From NCBI GenBank assembly GCA_011799875.1, contig CM022302.1:376768569-376832568 (forward strand): DNA of 64,000 bases, written 5' to 3'. Of the stretch, positions 1 through 13,300 are shown piece by piece; the first letter of the stretch is position 1; every line of letters starts with the position of its first letter. The notes beneath the pieces are model-generated. The model saw only the letters and a list, made by a program, of their open reading frames with translations. It was not told the DNA's origin and ran no database searches. Made by a program: the position numbers and the translations under genes. The stretch comes from Thinopyrum elongatum (taxonomy: Eukaryota; Streptophyta; Magnoliopsida; Poales; Poaceae).

Positions 1-3000
1 ACAATGTCGGTACCAAGGGCGGGGGACGAAGGGAACCAGTTTCCTGCTCGTTGAAGCGAGGTGTACCAATAGGCAAGGTTCTCGTCCACCGGTGGTATCG
101 GAATGTCATCAACAATAGTAACAGGGTTATACTGACCGAGTTGTACATCGAGGTGTTTACATAAGCAAGGAAATATTACTGCTTAGATCACAAAATTTTA
201 TAAGAAAGGTTAAACAAACCAATGGAAAGGAAAATGTGTTTATCAGATTAAACAGACCAATGGAAAGGAAAATGTGATTATACGCCAGTATTATGAGCAT
301 GTACTTTCCAAGATAAGAAGAGCATGGTATACAAGACAGAACGACAAGTACATATCCATTTGGATAACGAGGCAAGGAATTTCATGATGTCTACCCATAC
401 CATGGAGTTTGGATAACTAATCAAGAAATAATTAGCATTTCGCTTCCAATGTTCTTTTTGATGATCCGAATACCACAGTCATGCTTCGAGGTAGCAATGA
501 TATGGTGTTTCGGGTAAAGGTTGGAGTTTGGATACACAAAGGATTCATCAGGAAAAACGTCTAGAATAAGTCTTACAATTTCCTCATGGAAGAACGGCTA
601 ACATTGCTAAACAAGATACTATGGCAATAGGACCTTCGGCCAGATGTGCTAGACATGACATCACCTTACTGGGTTACATAAAGATCAGGGTTACAATTCT
701 TGGAAAATGTTCCAACCATCATATCTGACCGAGACTCAGATATGATTAGTGTCGGAATACCTCAGACTCATGATGCCTGAAAAGAAAAGGGTGCAGCGCA
801 AATTGACGCGAAGACGTTGCAAGATTCTCGGGAAATGTAATATGGAAACAAGCTCCCAAACAAGAGTTCATCATTAACCATGGAGGAGATGAGGAGTGTG
901 GTTGATGGGCCTTAGCGACAATTCATTGAGATTTCCAAAAAGATGGATATCCACAATTATGTGAACAAGGTAATAGCATTGGGCATACCAAAGTATATAA
1001 TGAAGTATGTTCGAGGAGAACATCCACAATTAAACATTGATCGAAAGTGCACCTGGAATTATGGACTAAGTAGCACGATCAATGTTAGAATGATGATTCA
1101 ATAACCAACAGACTTAGAATGAAACTATTGACCATTAACTTCAAAGCAATAGGGTTGCTAGAAGTTTTGAATTCACACATCATAGTTCATTTGTCAGTAT
1201 TCCGGTTAGAAACAACATGGGGACCAAGAAATGAATGGTGATGGCGAGAAACATCGCTATATCAAGAATTCATAAGAGGTGGTGAAATTCTCACGACATT
1301 CTTGACATAAAAGATGGTAATACTCCAAGGTAGAACAGAACATAAGCTGGATAGCAAGGAACTCAAGGTACAACACAAAATATGTACAAGTTTGTGTTGG
1401 AGGGAAGGCAAGAATGTTGTCGACGATAATACAAATCATCAAAGGGCAAGGATGGCATTTCTCATCATGAATTCAATCGACATCTCGGCAGAAGTCAAAA
1501 TGTTGGCGATGAACACGACACATTTTGTCAAGAGGTTTCAGGAAGATGTAATCGATCAGCGATGGCATCAAACAAAGGAATGGTGATGCGAAAGGTTATC
1601 GAAACTATAGACAAGATGCAATCTCAGAATCAGAGCTACCTCTCAAGACAAACAATATGATGTTGAAAGCTCGATGTAAGCTTAGCGCACTGTCTGGAAT
1701 GTGTCTCGGGGATAAAGGACATAGGTAGCATGGTCAAGATTTAGCATGACGATGATATGTAACCAATCGGCTGGGAATGACATGAGCGAGTACAAACTCA
1801 TAAGCAATGGAGATTTCTAAGAGTTGTTGAATCACAGTGCAGACTTGATTCAGTTATCAGTGTCCTTGAGTGTCTAACCAACCAGAACCCGGGGAAAATT
1901 GGAATCGGTGAGAAATATTAGTTGATGAAGAACTCATAAGAAGTTATGTAGCTCCGTGATATTCTCGAGATACCAGAGGGTAAAACTCAAAGGTAGATCA
2001 TAATAGAGGTTAGACTAGTGTATTGATCTGTGGAAGACAAGCACTTTAACTTGTCTGAGAAATGGAATCAAAGAAGAACAACCTGTTTAGAACCACGGTT
2101 GTAAAGGACCAAATCACAGTTACAAGTTCAAATTATACCAAGGGAATAATTATTGTTACGAGAAGCTTCCATGACAAGATCTACATCATGTCCATGGGCA
2201 TGAACACAAAGTTCAAGGTCGACTCCCACTTCTCCAATGCATAACCTTTCATTCGTTGCTCTGCTAAAAATGATTTGAATGTGAAGAACTACCTGGTGAA
2301 TTACTAGAGGAGTATGACCCGTGAAAACTTTCGGGTTCAGACGGATTAGGGAAGGCATAGGTTCAACCCATCGGGGCATCTTAGGAACATATACCAGAAA
2401 CTTCAAGAGTAAATAACAAAAGCTTGATAGTAGAGCATGGTTGACAAAAGTAGAGGATACAATTTATCAAAGGCACTATGTATCAGGGGAACAACTCGCA
2501 AGGTTATTGAATGTGAAGGACATGGTCGGATATTTATCCAATAAAGGATCTAGAGGTCTACAAAGGATCTGATGTGAGTACTGGTACTCAACCAGAAGAA
2601 GAAGAAAGAATGCAAAGGCATCGGATCGTAGAAACATCTGAATAATTTGATGCTTATTTACAAAGAAATTATGATTTCCAGATTGGTGTATCAGAATTAG
2701 ATGCTCTTATCAAATATGAGTAAGTTGAATAGACTTAGAGGCACAATCAGTCAAGGCTTGATTGGCTAAAAACCAGCTCATATCCGGAATGGCGTCTGAG
2801 CCGGAAAGATAATTTCTAATGGTCAACTAATGATTGCGTGCATTCGCACACATGTTGAATCAATAGGATCAGAACGACAATGACAAAGGACGTCAACAAA
2901 GACTACTAGACATATGGAATTAACCATAGTGCAAGTAGGCAATAATTTCAAGAGCAATAGGCTGTAGAGGATTTTTGGAACATCGAATAGCATTTCGAAG

Positions 3001-3568
3001 AATTTTGTGAAACACATGAACAATTGGGATGAATGGATCCCCGGTAAGTGTGAGGAATTAACCGTAAGGACTTTCATGCGATAATGAACTGCAAGGCAGT
3101 AAGCTCTTCTCGGAACAACGGAGAGTATTTCGGGGCATCTTGTAATAACAAGAGCAACTGGGAATGAATCTATGAATGGCAAGTGTTGGTAGTCATCCAT
3201 AAGGACATATCAGTGGTAGGGAATTGCAAAGGCGGTGGGCACAAGGGTCTCGGGAAAACATCAAAGAGTATCTTCAGAATCTTCTGATGAAGCAGGCGAT
3301 CATCTAGAATGAAGGGGCTCTCCGGAAGGAAGTAGCTACAAGAACCTAGTGTTAGAGTTAGCAAAATCTTTAACCTGAATAGAAGAGAGATCAGAATCCC
3401 AGAGTAAAGATGAGGAATAAAATATCCTAATCCCAACCATTTGCGATGTGGGCCCGTAAGCCACACAATAATGTTAGTAAAATAGTTTTCCAAAGAGTGG
3501 ACTCAACTTTGGCCAAGGAGTTGGAAAGGGGCTTCCTACAGGCAGTCGGCTCTGATACCAACTTGTTA
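1..3568 (-). mobile_element. LARD-1 internal domain (partial; continues left)
   Basis: This is the non-coding core of a giant-LTR retrotransposon read on the minus strand. It follows its primer-binding site (3548-3560) and runs off the left edge. Base 1 corresponds to about base 13370 of LARD-2, and the two cores are broadly collinear on opposite strands, with indels. No frame above about 125 codons exists and none resembles gag, protease, reverse transcriptase or integrase. Barley and wheat LARDs are known to have conserved non-coding cores near 3.5 kb; by architecture this fits that class (Sukkula/Erika-like, name not verified). Bases 213-285 hold a small tandem duplication of about 37 bp. 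Mobilisation would require enzymes from another element. Confidence 0.85.
3548..3560 (-). other. LARD-1 primer-binding site
   Basis: The minus strand reads TGGTATCAGAGCC, the standard plant primer-binding site complementary to the 3' end of initiator tRNA-Met. It lies eight bases inside the LTR end at 3569, which fixes the orientation: the 5' LTR is at higher coordinates and the core at lower ones. Confidence 0.9.
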
Positions 3569-6134
3569 TGCCCCCGACTCGACCGTGCACTAATCTTACA
3601 CGCAAATGCGCACGATCAAGATCAGATACTCACGGGAAGATATCACAACACAACTCTAGACACAAATAAAATAATACAAGCTTTGTATTACAAGCCAGGG
3701 GCCTCGAGGGCTCGAATACTTAAGCTCAAATACATAAGAGTCAGCGGAAGCAACAATATCTGAGTACAGACATAAGTAAACAAGTCTGCCTTAAGAAGTC
3801 TAGCAAAACAACGACATCTGGATCAAAAGGCGCAGGCCTCCTGCCTGGGAGCCTCCTAACTACTCCTGGTCGTTGGCCGTCTCCACGTAGTAGTAGGCTC
3901 CATCGTGGTAGTAGTAGTCGTTGACGGGATCAGCTGGCTCCTAGACTCTGTCATCTGATCACAGCAATCGGGTAGAGAGGAAAGGAGGTAGCAAAGAAAC
4001 CGTGAGTACTCATCCAAAGTACTCGCAAGACTTACATCAGATCTATACTAAGTATGCATCAGTATCAAAGGAATGGGGCTATATCTATGGACTATACTGT
4101 AGAAATGCCAGAATAGAAGGAAAGGCCTAGCCTATCAAAGACTAGCGTCTTGCAGCATTAGAAGAGTGCAGATTAGTATAACATAACTAATAAGTACGTA
4201 GTAGAAACGCACAGAGATCCTTCCTCGACTCCCTGCGAGAAAGCGATCCCGGAGCCATCATATCCATTTAGTGTCTGCAGTATCCAGTCCTAGTTGTAAT
4301 AGATCGGGATACAACTCCGAGCGTCCGTTACCATGGACATGGCTATTCGAATAGATATACTTCCCTGCAGGAGTGCACCAATTTACCCAACACGCTCGCT
4401 TAACTCCGGCTAGACACACTTTAACGGGTCATGCCCGGCCTCGGCTGATCAACATGTTGTAGTCCTACCTAGGCTCAACAGAGAGGCCAGCACACCGGTC
4501 TACATCCTAAGCGCTCAGGGGTCTTGGGACCATCGCCCTTTGCACTCCTGCGCATTGCATACGTGGCCTGGATCAGACCCACCTCCAATACAAGTGCAGG
4601 TGGTTCCCGTCCAACCGGGCGTGCGCCGCTCAATCGCTGACGTCCGAAGAGCTTTTGGAGAATCGTACGACGCCGAGTGCCCATACTTATTCCTGCGTGG
4701 TGGTCAGTGCAAAAAGGCCAGAGGCCTACTCAAATCACATATCCAAATCCGTTAGTGTCTTGGGAGCGCGCGGAGATAAACAGTGATCCATGATCTATGC
4801 TCCCGTCGCCCCGTCTCATGGACTTACGACAAGGGCTAAGACTGACCGGCCATGCCGCGCAATTATCTCACGGGTACCCTCATGGTCAACCCGACTTCAA
4901 TAACTCTCGCGGGTACCCCTTGGGGCCGACCCAACTTCAACAAGGTTCTGAGGTAAAGTCAAGGTATCTGTGTGTCCATAACATCAAGGGGGAAATCTGA
5001 GGAATCACCCTCGATGGATTCCTACTCGATGTAACCGTCAAGGTGACCTTGGAGGAATCACCCTTGAAGGGTTCACACTTGAGGTGTTGCAAGACAGAGT
5101 CATCATCGGAAGTGATGAAGGAGGAATCACCCTCCGTAATCCACGACCGATTAGCTACACTACAGAGGTAATATCAGGAGTGCGTTACGAAGTATCACCC
5201 TTGGCACTCGATAGTAGCTCTGCAGAGTCATACAACTAAGGGGGGTGTGGTGATGCGTCGGTCTTTGCACATCGATCACGTTGATCGAGTCATCGGTAAC
5301 AAAGCGGGGCAACAGGGACAAGGGTGAGGGGTCACTGATGGATCACTAACCAACCTATACTAAGCATATAGGATAGCAGGTTACAAAAGTAGGCTATGCA
5401 TCAGATTAGGAGTTATCGAACAACAGTAGCAAAATCTAATGCAAGCATGAGAGAGAAAGAGTGGGCGATATAGGAATGATCAAGGGGGATTTTGCTTGCC
5501 TGGAAGCTCTGTGGAAAGGGACTGGTCGTCAGGAGTGTAATCGATCTTAGAAGTGTACCCAGTAGTGTGTGCACGTGTATGATAGGTGGGACCTGTTAAC
5601 CGCAGAGTCAGCAGTTAATAGTCCTAGTTGACTGGTCAAAGGGGGCCAGTGGGGCCCAGGTCTCTTTGACACATGGGGAATTAGACTAACTAATTTAGCT
5701 AATTAGTGGAGGGGCCCAACTATTAGTGTCTAATAGGAGAGGGTTAGCTATAATATGGGGTTAGCCTCTAATTAAAATCAAGGGCTGGCCCGACTGCCAG
5801 TGGCTAGGCCACCAGGGGCACGCATGGAAGCAGCCAGGGCGTCGGCAGCCACGGTAGCCATGCGCAGCACACGATGTCGGCGGGACGAGGGCGAGGGCGC
5901 GGCCAGCGAGCGGCGGCAGCGGATGCGGGTGCAGCAAGGGAGTGCGGGCGCGACCTGACACGGCGGGGCGGAGGTGGCTGTGGCCGGCGGCGGCGGCAAC
6001 CACAACGCGCGGTGAGCAGCAGCAGTCAGCGGGCGGGTGCGGCGAGCAGGGGCACGGCCACGCGCGGCGCAGGCAGGGGTGCGGGCGGAGTGCAGCGATA
6101 GACAGCGGGATGGCGGGCGGGGCGAGGTAGGGCG
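3569..6134 (-). repeat. LARD-1 5' LTR, first segment
   Basis: The promoter-distal part of the 5' LTR of LARD-1. It ends with TG (sense CA) at 3569-3570 next to the primer site, and resumes at 19105-20294 after the nested insertions. The pieces total about 3.75 kb, close to the 4.19-kb 5' LTR of LARD-2. It aligns as a reverse complement with LARD-2 LTR sequence and directly with LARD-3. Bases 5800-6130 are very GC-rich, so the open frames there (for example 5761-6150 minus) are compositional. The last five bases, GGGCG (6130-6134), are the target duplication of the solo LTR that follows. Confidence 0.85.
4999..5202 (-). promoter_or_regulatory. Four-copy 14-bp near-palindrome array, LARD-1 LTR
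   Basis: Variants of the 14-mer GAGGAATCACCCTC (minus strand GAGGGTGATTCCTC) occur at 4999-5012, 5052-5065, 5121-5134 and 5189-5202. Start-to-start spacing is 53, 69 and 68 bp. Similar arrays sit at equivalent places in the LARD-2 5' LTR and LARD-3 LTR. The sequence between copies is less conserved than the motif itself. Regular spacing and retention suggest protein binding or RNA structure; the function is unknown. Confidence 0.7.
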
Positions 6135-6142
6135 TGATAACC

Positions 6143-9100
6143 TGTAACATCCCTAGGTTACCCCACTCTGGTTAAGCTACTTAACCTGCCATGTCATCAT
6201 GATCATCTTCATAAAATGGCATTAGGAAATAATTCAACTTCAAATTCCAATTCCAAATGCAAGTCAAATTAATATTTCTTCAAATGGCAGAATTAAATTG
6301 TTCATAATGCTTCAAATATTCCCAAGGCCTTTATAAAATTGAAACCAACTTCATATAAACTCCAAAAATGCCCCTAGACATTTACAACAGTAGTCCAGCA
6401 GCATTTAACTCACCTCATTCAATTTCTAAAAATATTAAAACTATTCCAATTGCCTCCAAAATATTTGTGGCACTGTCTAAACCCACCAGTGAATTAATGG
6501 GATACTTTCCATATTTTCCCAAGGTGAATAGTGTGCCCAAATATTCTGTTACTCCTCTCTGTTAATCAAATAAAAGAAAACAGAGAAGGAACTAAAGGAA
6601 AAAAGGGGCCAGAGGCCACTTACCTGGCGACTGGGCCGCGCTAGCCCAGCCCACCTCCCTCACCTGCTCCCCTCCTGCGTGTCACCGCCGCCATGGCCAC
6701 GCTCGCCGCACCGCTTGCGGCTCGCCACCGCGACGAGGCTGGAGGCTGGAGGGGATAAGGGCGAGCCCCTGTCCACCCCCCTGGTTGCCTCCTCCAGTTG
6801 CCTCCCTCTCTTCTCTCCCTCTGGCCTCGCCCCTTTTCCAGATCCCCCTCGCCCCGACGCTCCGTCGCCGTCGCGGCTGCGCCACCGCGGCCACCGTCCT
6901 CTCCGCACCGCAGCTCGCGTCCACGGGCTCCGCCGGCCCTCGCCCCGTCGTCTGGTGCCTTCGACTGGGGCCGGGGAGCAGCGCTGCGACTGCCCTAACT
7001 CGCCTTCTTCCTCGGCTCGTCGTCATCTTCTTCAACGTCGGCGCTCGCTGCGGCTACTAATCTGTCGCGGGACCCACTTGCGTCCACGCGGTGAGCTATA
7101 CCTCCTCTCTTCCCCGTCCGAGCTCTGTTCCGCGGCCGTAGCCGGCTACCGATGCCGCGCCGCCATTGCTTAGCCCTGGCTCCGCCGACGAGCTCAACGT
7201 CGTCATTCCACTGCACCTCACGCCGCGCTAGTGCATCCCCGAGCTGCTGCAGGTCACACGCATCACGCGCAAGCACCAGCTCGACTCGGGCGAGCCCATA
7301 CGCTCGAGCCCGAGCTCGCCCGATTCCGGCCGCCGCCCGCGCTCATCGTAGTCGATAATATAGGCCACCGGGGCTCGCGCCAGCCGCCCAGATCGACGCG
7401 GCGCTCGTCCCTCGTCCGAAAGGTGGTCGGGGCGCGCGATTTGGAGCCGTGTAGCGGAAACCCGCAGCTCGCCGGAGTCGTGCTGCCGCGGACGGCCTCG
7501 CTGGAGCGATTCCGGCCGGCGTTCGACGTAGAAAGGAGTGGGGCCCGCTTTTACTCACTGACCAGTGGGCCCCCTGGCAGCGTTTGACCAAGTTGACCAC
7601 GGTCAACGCACGTGCACTGTTCATCAGCCACCGACGTGTGGGCCCAGATGATTAAATAACCACTAATGAATAATTAGTTAAATCCATTAGTTATCTAACC
7701 CACTGACCGGCTGGGCCCACTGACTAATTAACTCAGTTTAGCTAAAATAAACTCTGTTAATTAACCACAGAGGCTGACAGCTGGGTCCCGCCTGGGTCTG
7801 TTTGACCAGTCAACTGGTCAGCCAACTGCTGACGCAAGCATGACATCATGCTGATGTCATAAATTCTTTTCCGTTAAAATAAATAAATTCCAGAAATTCA
7901 AATAAACTTTCAAAATTAATAACTTTTAAACCGTAGCTCAGATCGAAAAAGTTAAAACATGAAAGTTGCTCAGAACGACGAGACGAGTCTGATCGTGCCG
8001 TCCGTTTCTTTGTCAGAATCCCCTACGTAGAAGAACTCGTAACTCCGGGCCCGAATCCGGCAGATGAATAATGCACACACTTCGGTAAATAAATCCCAGA
8101 TTAATTCTAAAAATAACTAAAATGACTTAGATGCATATTTAGGCAACCCTGCACTGCATCGTAGCATCACACGCACCGTATTGCATTTGTTTGCATTATG
8201 TTTACCTGTTTCTTCCCCCTCTTCTCTCTCGGTAGACCCCGACGTTGACGTAGCTCCCGAGGCAGACGCAGCTCAGGAGTACGACTACGTCCCCGACGAC
8301 ACCACAGGCGACCTTGCCCTTGCCCCAGAGCAAACAGGCAAGCACCCCCATTTTGAGCATGCCTATATCGCCTATTCTCTTCTCTCTTATGCTTGCATTA
8401 GAACTGCTACTGCTACTGTTTTCCTATATATGCTGCATAGCCTGATTATTGTACCCTGCCTTGCTACCTTTCTGGTTATCCTAGACTGATTAGTATAGGC
8501 TGGGTAGAGACACGACAGAGACCCCCACTTGATCCCGACTGCCCTGCTGGATATCTGAAGACCCGATCAACGGGATTGAAGACTAGACCCGGGCACCGCA
8601 CATCACTTACCCTTAGTTGCCGACACTGCTGGGTTACCGTCGATTGCCGAGGGTGATACCTCGTCAGCACTTCTGATGTTAACCTTGTAGGTTAGTTACT
8701 CGGTCGTGGTAAGCGAGGGTGATTCCTCCTACACCACCCCCGATAACGACATCGTCGCGCAACTCCTCAAGTGTGGACCTTGAGGGTGATTCCTCCTTCG
8801 TTCACCTTGATGATAACATCGAGCGGGAATTCCATCGAGGGTGATTCCTCAGGGTTCCCTTCGGTGTCAGACACACAGTTACCTTGGATATTATGACTTG
8901 ACTATGAACCATGATACTAAAGACGGGTCGGCCCTGAGGGGTACCCGCGCGAGCTTAATGCGAAGTGATGTGGAGTCGGGTTGACCTGGATGGTGCCCGC
9001 GAGATAACTACGAGGCGTGGCCGGGCATTCTTAGCCCTTGCCGCAAGTCCTCGAGACGGGGCGACGGGGTCACATCGATCGTGAGTCTGTGCTCGTTTCC

Positions 9101-10336
9101 GCGCGCTCCTAATCCACTACGGTTTGGATATTTGATCCGAGGGGCCTCTGGCCCGATAGCACTAACCATCACGTGGGCATAGTATGGGCGTTCTGCGTCG
9201 TATACTTCAGCCGGAGCTTAATGGACGTCAGCGACTGAGCGGCGCGCGCTGAATTGGACTGGGAACGCAATCGTGCTTGTATAAGGGGTTGCTAGGTCTG
9301 CTTTCAGCCGCGTACGCAACGTGCAGGAGTTCCCGGGGCGAAGTCCCAAGACCCCTGGGCGCATAGGTTTAGTCCGGCGTGCTGACCTCTCTGTTAGGTA
9401 TTCGGTCGGGTTGCGGCGTGTTGCTTAGCCGAGGCCGGGCATGACCCAGAAAAGTGTGTCCGGCCGGAGTTAAGCGAGCATGGTGGGTAAGTTGGTGCAC
9501 CCCTGCAGGGAAGAAACTTCTATCGATAGCCTGTCCTACGGTAACGGACACTCGGAGTTGTATCCCGATCGGTACAACTAGAACTTGATATGAGAACTGG
9601 ATAGTACGGCTCTGGGATTGCTTTCTCGCAGGGAGTCGAGAAAGGATCTCAGGTCGAGGTTGATGATACTACTACTACTACTACTTTACATTATGTTCAT
9701 CTGTTCTCTTCTATTGCTGCAAGACTGTCGAAGATTGTTGAAGATGCTAGTCTTCGATAGGACTAGGCTTCCCCCTCTATTCTGGCATTTCTGCAGCCCA
9801 GTCCACATATACAGCCATTTCTTTGACAATGTTGCATATGTAGTTTAGATCCTTGCTTGCTGAGTACTTCGGATGAGTACTCACGTTTGCTTTACTTTCT
9901 TTTTCCCCCATATTCCATTTGATGCCACCAGACGACGGAGCCCCTGAGCCAGATGCCCCAGCCGACGACCAGTACTACTACCCGCCTGGCAAGTACTACT
10001 ACTACGAGGAGCCGTTTGACGACCAGGAGTAGGATCGGAGGGTCCAGGGCAGGAGGCCTACGCCTTTCGATCGTAGATTTTATTTTACCCCGCCTCTGTG
10101 AAGGCTTCTCTCTCTCTCTGTAATATATCTGTACTCAGATATCTGATGCTTCCGCTGACGCTTGTATGCCATCGAGCTATGTATTCGAGCCCTCGAGGCA
10201 CTGGCTTGTAATATAAAGCTTGTATGACTTTATTTATGTTATAGAGTTGTGTTGTGATATCTTCAAGTGAGTCCTTAGGCTTGATCGTGTGCATTTGCGT
10301 GTATGGTTAGTGCACGATTAAGCCGGGGTCGTCATA
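6143..10336 (+). repeat. LARD-2 5' LTR
   Basis: Starts TGTAACATCC at 6143 and ends ...GTCATA at 10336. The last two bases are TA where the 3' LTR has CA, consistent with a C-to-T change. Bases 6600-7600 are GC- and CpG-rich, and the overlapping frames there on both strands (for example 6679-7173 plus, 6682-7035 minus) are compositional: they recur in the 3' LTR with no protein similarity I recognise. A (TAC)n microsatellite lies near 9665-9685 and is shorter in the 3' LTR. A possible TATA-like TATAAGG occurs near 9280, weakly supported. Confidence 0.93.
8649..8850 (+). promoter_or_regulatory. Four-copy 14-bp near-palindrome array, LARD-2 5' LTR
   Basis: GAGGGTGATTCCTC or a close variant occurs at 8649-8662, 8715-8728, 8782-8795 and 8837-8850, spaced 66, 67 and 55 bp apart. 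The 3' LTR of the same element keeps only the last two copies because its 396-bp deletion (equivalent to 8373-8768) removes the first two. Confidence 0.75.
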
Positions 10337-10339
10337 GGT

Positions 10340-10352
10340 TGGTATCAGAGCC
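10340..10352 (+). other. LARD-2 primer-binding site
   Basis: TGGTATCAGAGCC, complementary to initiator tRNA-Met; the priming site for minus-strand DNA synthesis, adjacent to the 5' LTR. Confidence 0.92.
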
Positions 10353-13300
10353 GACTACCTCTAGGTATCCCCCTTTCCAATTCCTTGGCCGAAGTTGAGT
10401 CTAGTGGTCGAAAACTGTTTTACTAATTTGGCTGTGTGGCTTACGGGCCCACGTCGCCAACTGGGTGGTATTAGGATCTTTTATTCCTCGTCTATACTCT
10501 GGGACTCTGCTCTCTCTTCTATTCGGGTTAAAGATTTTACTAACTCCAACATTAGGATCTCGTAACCGCTTTCTCCCGGAGAGCCCCCTCATTCCAGAAG
10601 ATGGCGAGTCATCATCAGAAGACTCCGAAGATACTTCCCGAAGTTTTCCGAGACCCTTTACCCACTGCTTTTGCAGTTTACTAACACCAATAATCCCCGT
10701 GGATGTCTACACATCCTTACCGTTATATCGTCATGGCCAGTCACTCACGTATGTACGAGGTACCCCGTAATACTCCTCGTTAAACCGGGAATCCTTTGAA
10801 CCTACTGTTGTGCAGCTTCTTTCGCACTGCGGTTAATTACTCACAGTACCGGGGATCCGATCATCCCCAGTTGTTCCTGTGATTCCTAAAACACTTTGAA
10901 ATATCATCTTATCTTCCGAGAATCCCATGCATCCTACTACTACTGAAATTCTTCCTAGCTTATATTATGGTTAGCTCCATATGTCAAGTAATTGTTGTTG
11001 ATATCCCTTGTCATTATCATTTCGATCCTATTTATTCAACATGTGTGCGAATACTCGCAATCATCAGATCTTCCCTACTAAATCATCCTTCCGGCCCAGT
11101 CATCATTTCGGACATGAGTTGGATCTCGGCCAATCAAGCATTGATTGATTGTCCAACTAAGCATGTACAAATCACTCGTCCCTCTGCCCAGGTGAACTAA
11201 TTGTCACTTCTGGCTTTGGAAATCGTGAACCCTCTGAATTTCATACTTAGGTTGTTCTAGTGTTTTCCTTAAACCCATTGAGCTTACCTTCCGTCCTTTC
11301 TCGGAGAACTCTCAGGTGGAACCAGTTATTTAAACTTTATCCGTTAGTTCTCACGGATCACTTGATTCCTTCTGTGGACAATTATCCGACCGATTCTTTT
11401 CTAATTTAAGAACCTTATCGGTTCCTTCCCCGTTGACATTGCCTTTGGCACTGAATCATTCTCTACTTCTTGCCGACTGTACATCCGCCCAGATTGCATG
11501 GCACGGAGAGGTAGTGTATTCCTTCTCCTTATTGACTTGGGACTGACTTCTGACCAGGACATGTCCCGTAAACATGGTTGGAGATCTCTCCAAGATGGAA
11601 TACCAAAGTTGTCCATCTAGTTTTGTCCAACCTACTCATCTTTTGATCAGAGCTTTTACTTCCGATCCTTCGTTTCTGAACCATGAATCCTTTGTACTTA
11701 AACGTCGGATTATTCCGATGTTTCTATAATCCTATGCCGTCACATCCTTCCTCTTATGGTTGAGTGCCGCTACTCACCTCAGATCCTTTGTCGTCTACCT
11801 GATATTTTGTTGGACTAATACCCAACAGTATCCTTCATATTCAAACATCTTGTGAGCTCTATCCTTGGTACTTGATACCTCCGGTAAACTGTACCACCTG
11901 TTTTGACTTCGATGCCCTGCTTTCGAATTCATATCCCTTGCTTTGTTTGTTGGTTGTATGGATTCGTATAATGTCCCGATGGGTTGAACCTATGCTTTCC
12001 CTAATTCGTGTGAACTCGAAGGTTATGCGAGTCATACTCTTCTGGTGCTTCACCAAATAAATCCTCAGCACTACAATTTCTTCGAAAATGAGAAGTGAAT
12101 GAAAGGTTATGCATTGAAGAAGTGGGAGTCGACCTTGAACCTTTGCGTTCATGCCCATGGACCCGATGTAGAACTTATCATGGAAGCTGCTCGTAAACAT
12201 AATTCCCCTTGGTATAAGTCATCTTGTACCTATGAATTGATCCTTTGCAATCATGGTATCGGCCATATTAATATTCTTTGTTTCTTTTCTCGGACAAGTC
12301 CTAGCACTTGTCTTCTGCAAATCATTTCCCCCGTCCAACCTCTACTCCGAAATTACCTTCCGGTATTACCCCTAGTACTTGTTACTGGGAAGTTTAATAC
12401 CCTATCACATCATCCCTAGCCTGATCGGCTATATTTTTATCGTGTCAACTTTTAACCGTGCTACCTGGACCTTATGCCCGGAGCAACTTCTGACGATGAG
12501 CGAAGCTTACGTCGATCTTCCTCATCTTATCATTTCACCTCAAATAACAAGCTTGATTTCGATGCTTGTGTCGTACCCGTGATTCCAATAACCTTTCGTT
12601 GCATCATTTCTTTTGCTTGATGTCATCGCTGCTCGATGGCATCTTCATAGAAACCTTTCGACAAATTTGTCGTGATCACCGTTAACACTTTGACTTCCTC
12701 GGAGATGTACATTTAATTCATGGTTAGAATTACCATCCCTGCCCCTCGATGATTTGAGAAGTCATCGAGGACATCCTTGACTTCCTGCTAACACAAACTT
12801 GGTTGTGTTTGGTTATTCCCTACGTCCCGAGATACCCTTCTAATTGTTTCTCGACATCTCTTGAGATCTTCTGCTTCTACCCTTAACTGAAACATTATGT
12901 TATTGCTTCCTCGAAGCATGACCACGGTATTTTGATTGTCCTTTAGAACAGTGGAAGATCCATACCACCTGTTCCTTAATCAAATATCCCAAACACCGAT
13001 GTTCGGGTAAACATCATGATTCTTTCCTCGCCCATTTGTCTAAATGCTTTTGGACTTGCTGATCTAACAGGTGTATCATGCTCCGTTTATCCATGGGAAA
13101 TGAGATACCCCTAGTTCATGTGTGCAAACACATTTTCCTTTCCATTGTTTTGTTTAACCTTTCCTGTAATCTAAATTGTCTGGGCAGAAATAAATTCTCT
13201 GCTTATGAAAACATATCGGTCTATAACCCTGTCAGCGAGACCCTGTTACTATCGTTGAAGTCATTTCGGTGACCACCGATGGACGAGAACCTTGCCTTTT

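Noticed and set aside
1314..1586. 90-codon frame in the LARD-1 core
   Set aside because: Not preserved in the homologous LARD-2 core and without any recognised motif.
5761..6150. 129-codon frame and small plus-strand frames at 5874-6130
   Set aside because: GC-rich LTR sequence of LARD-1; the longest frame crosses the solo LTR and LARD-2 insertion boundaries.
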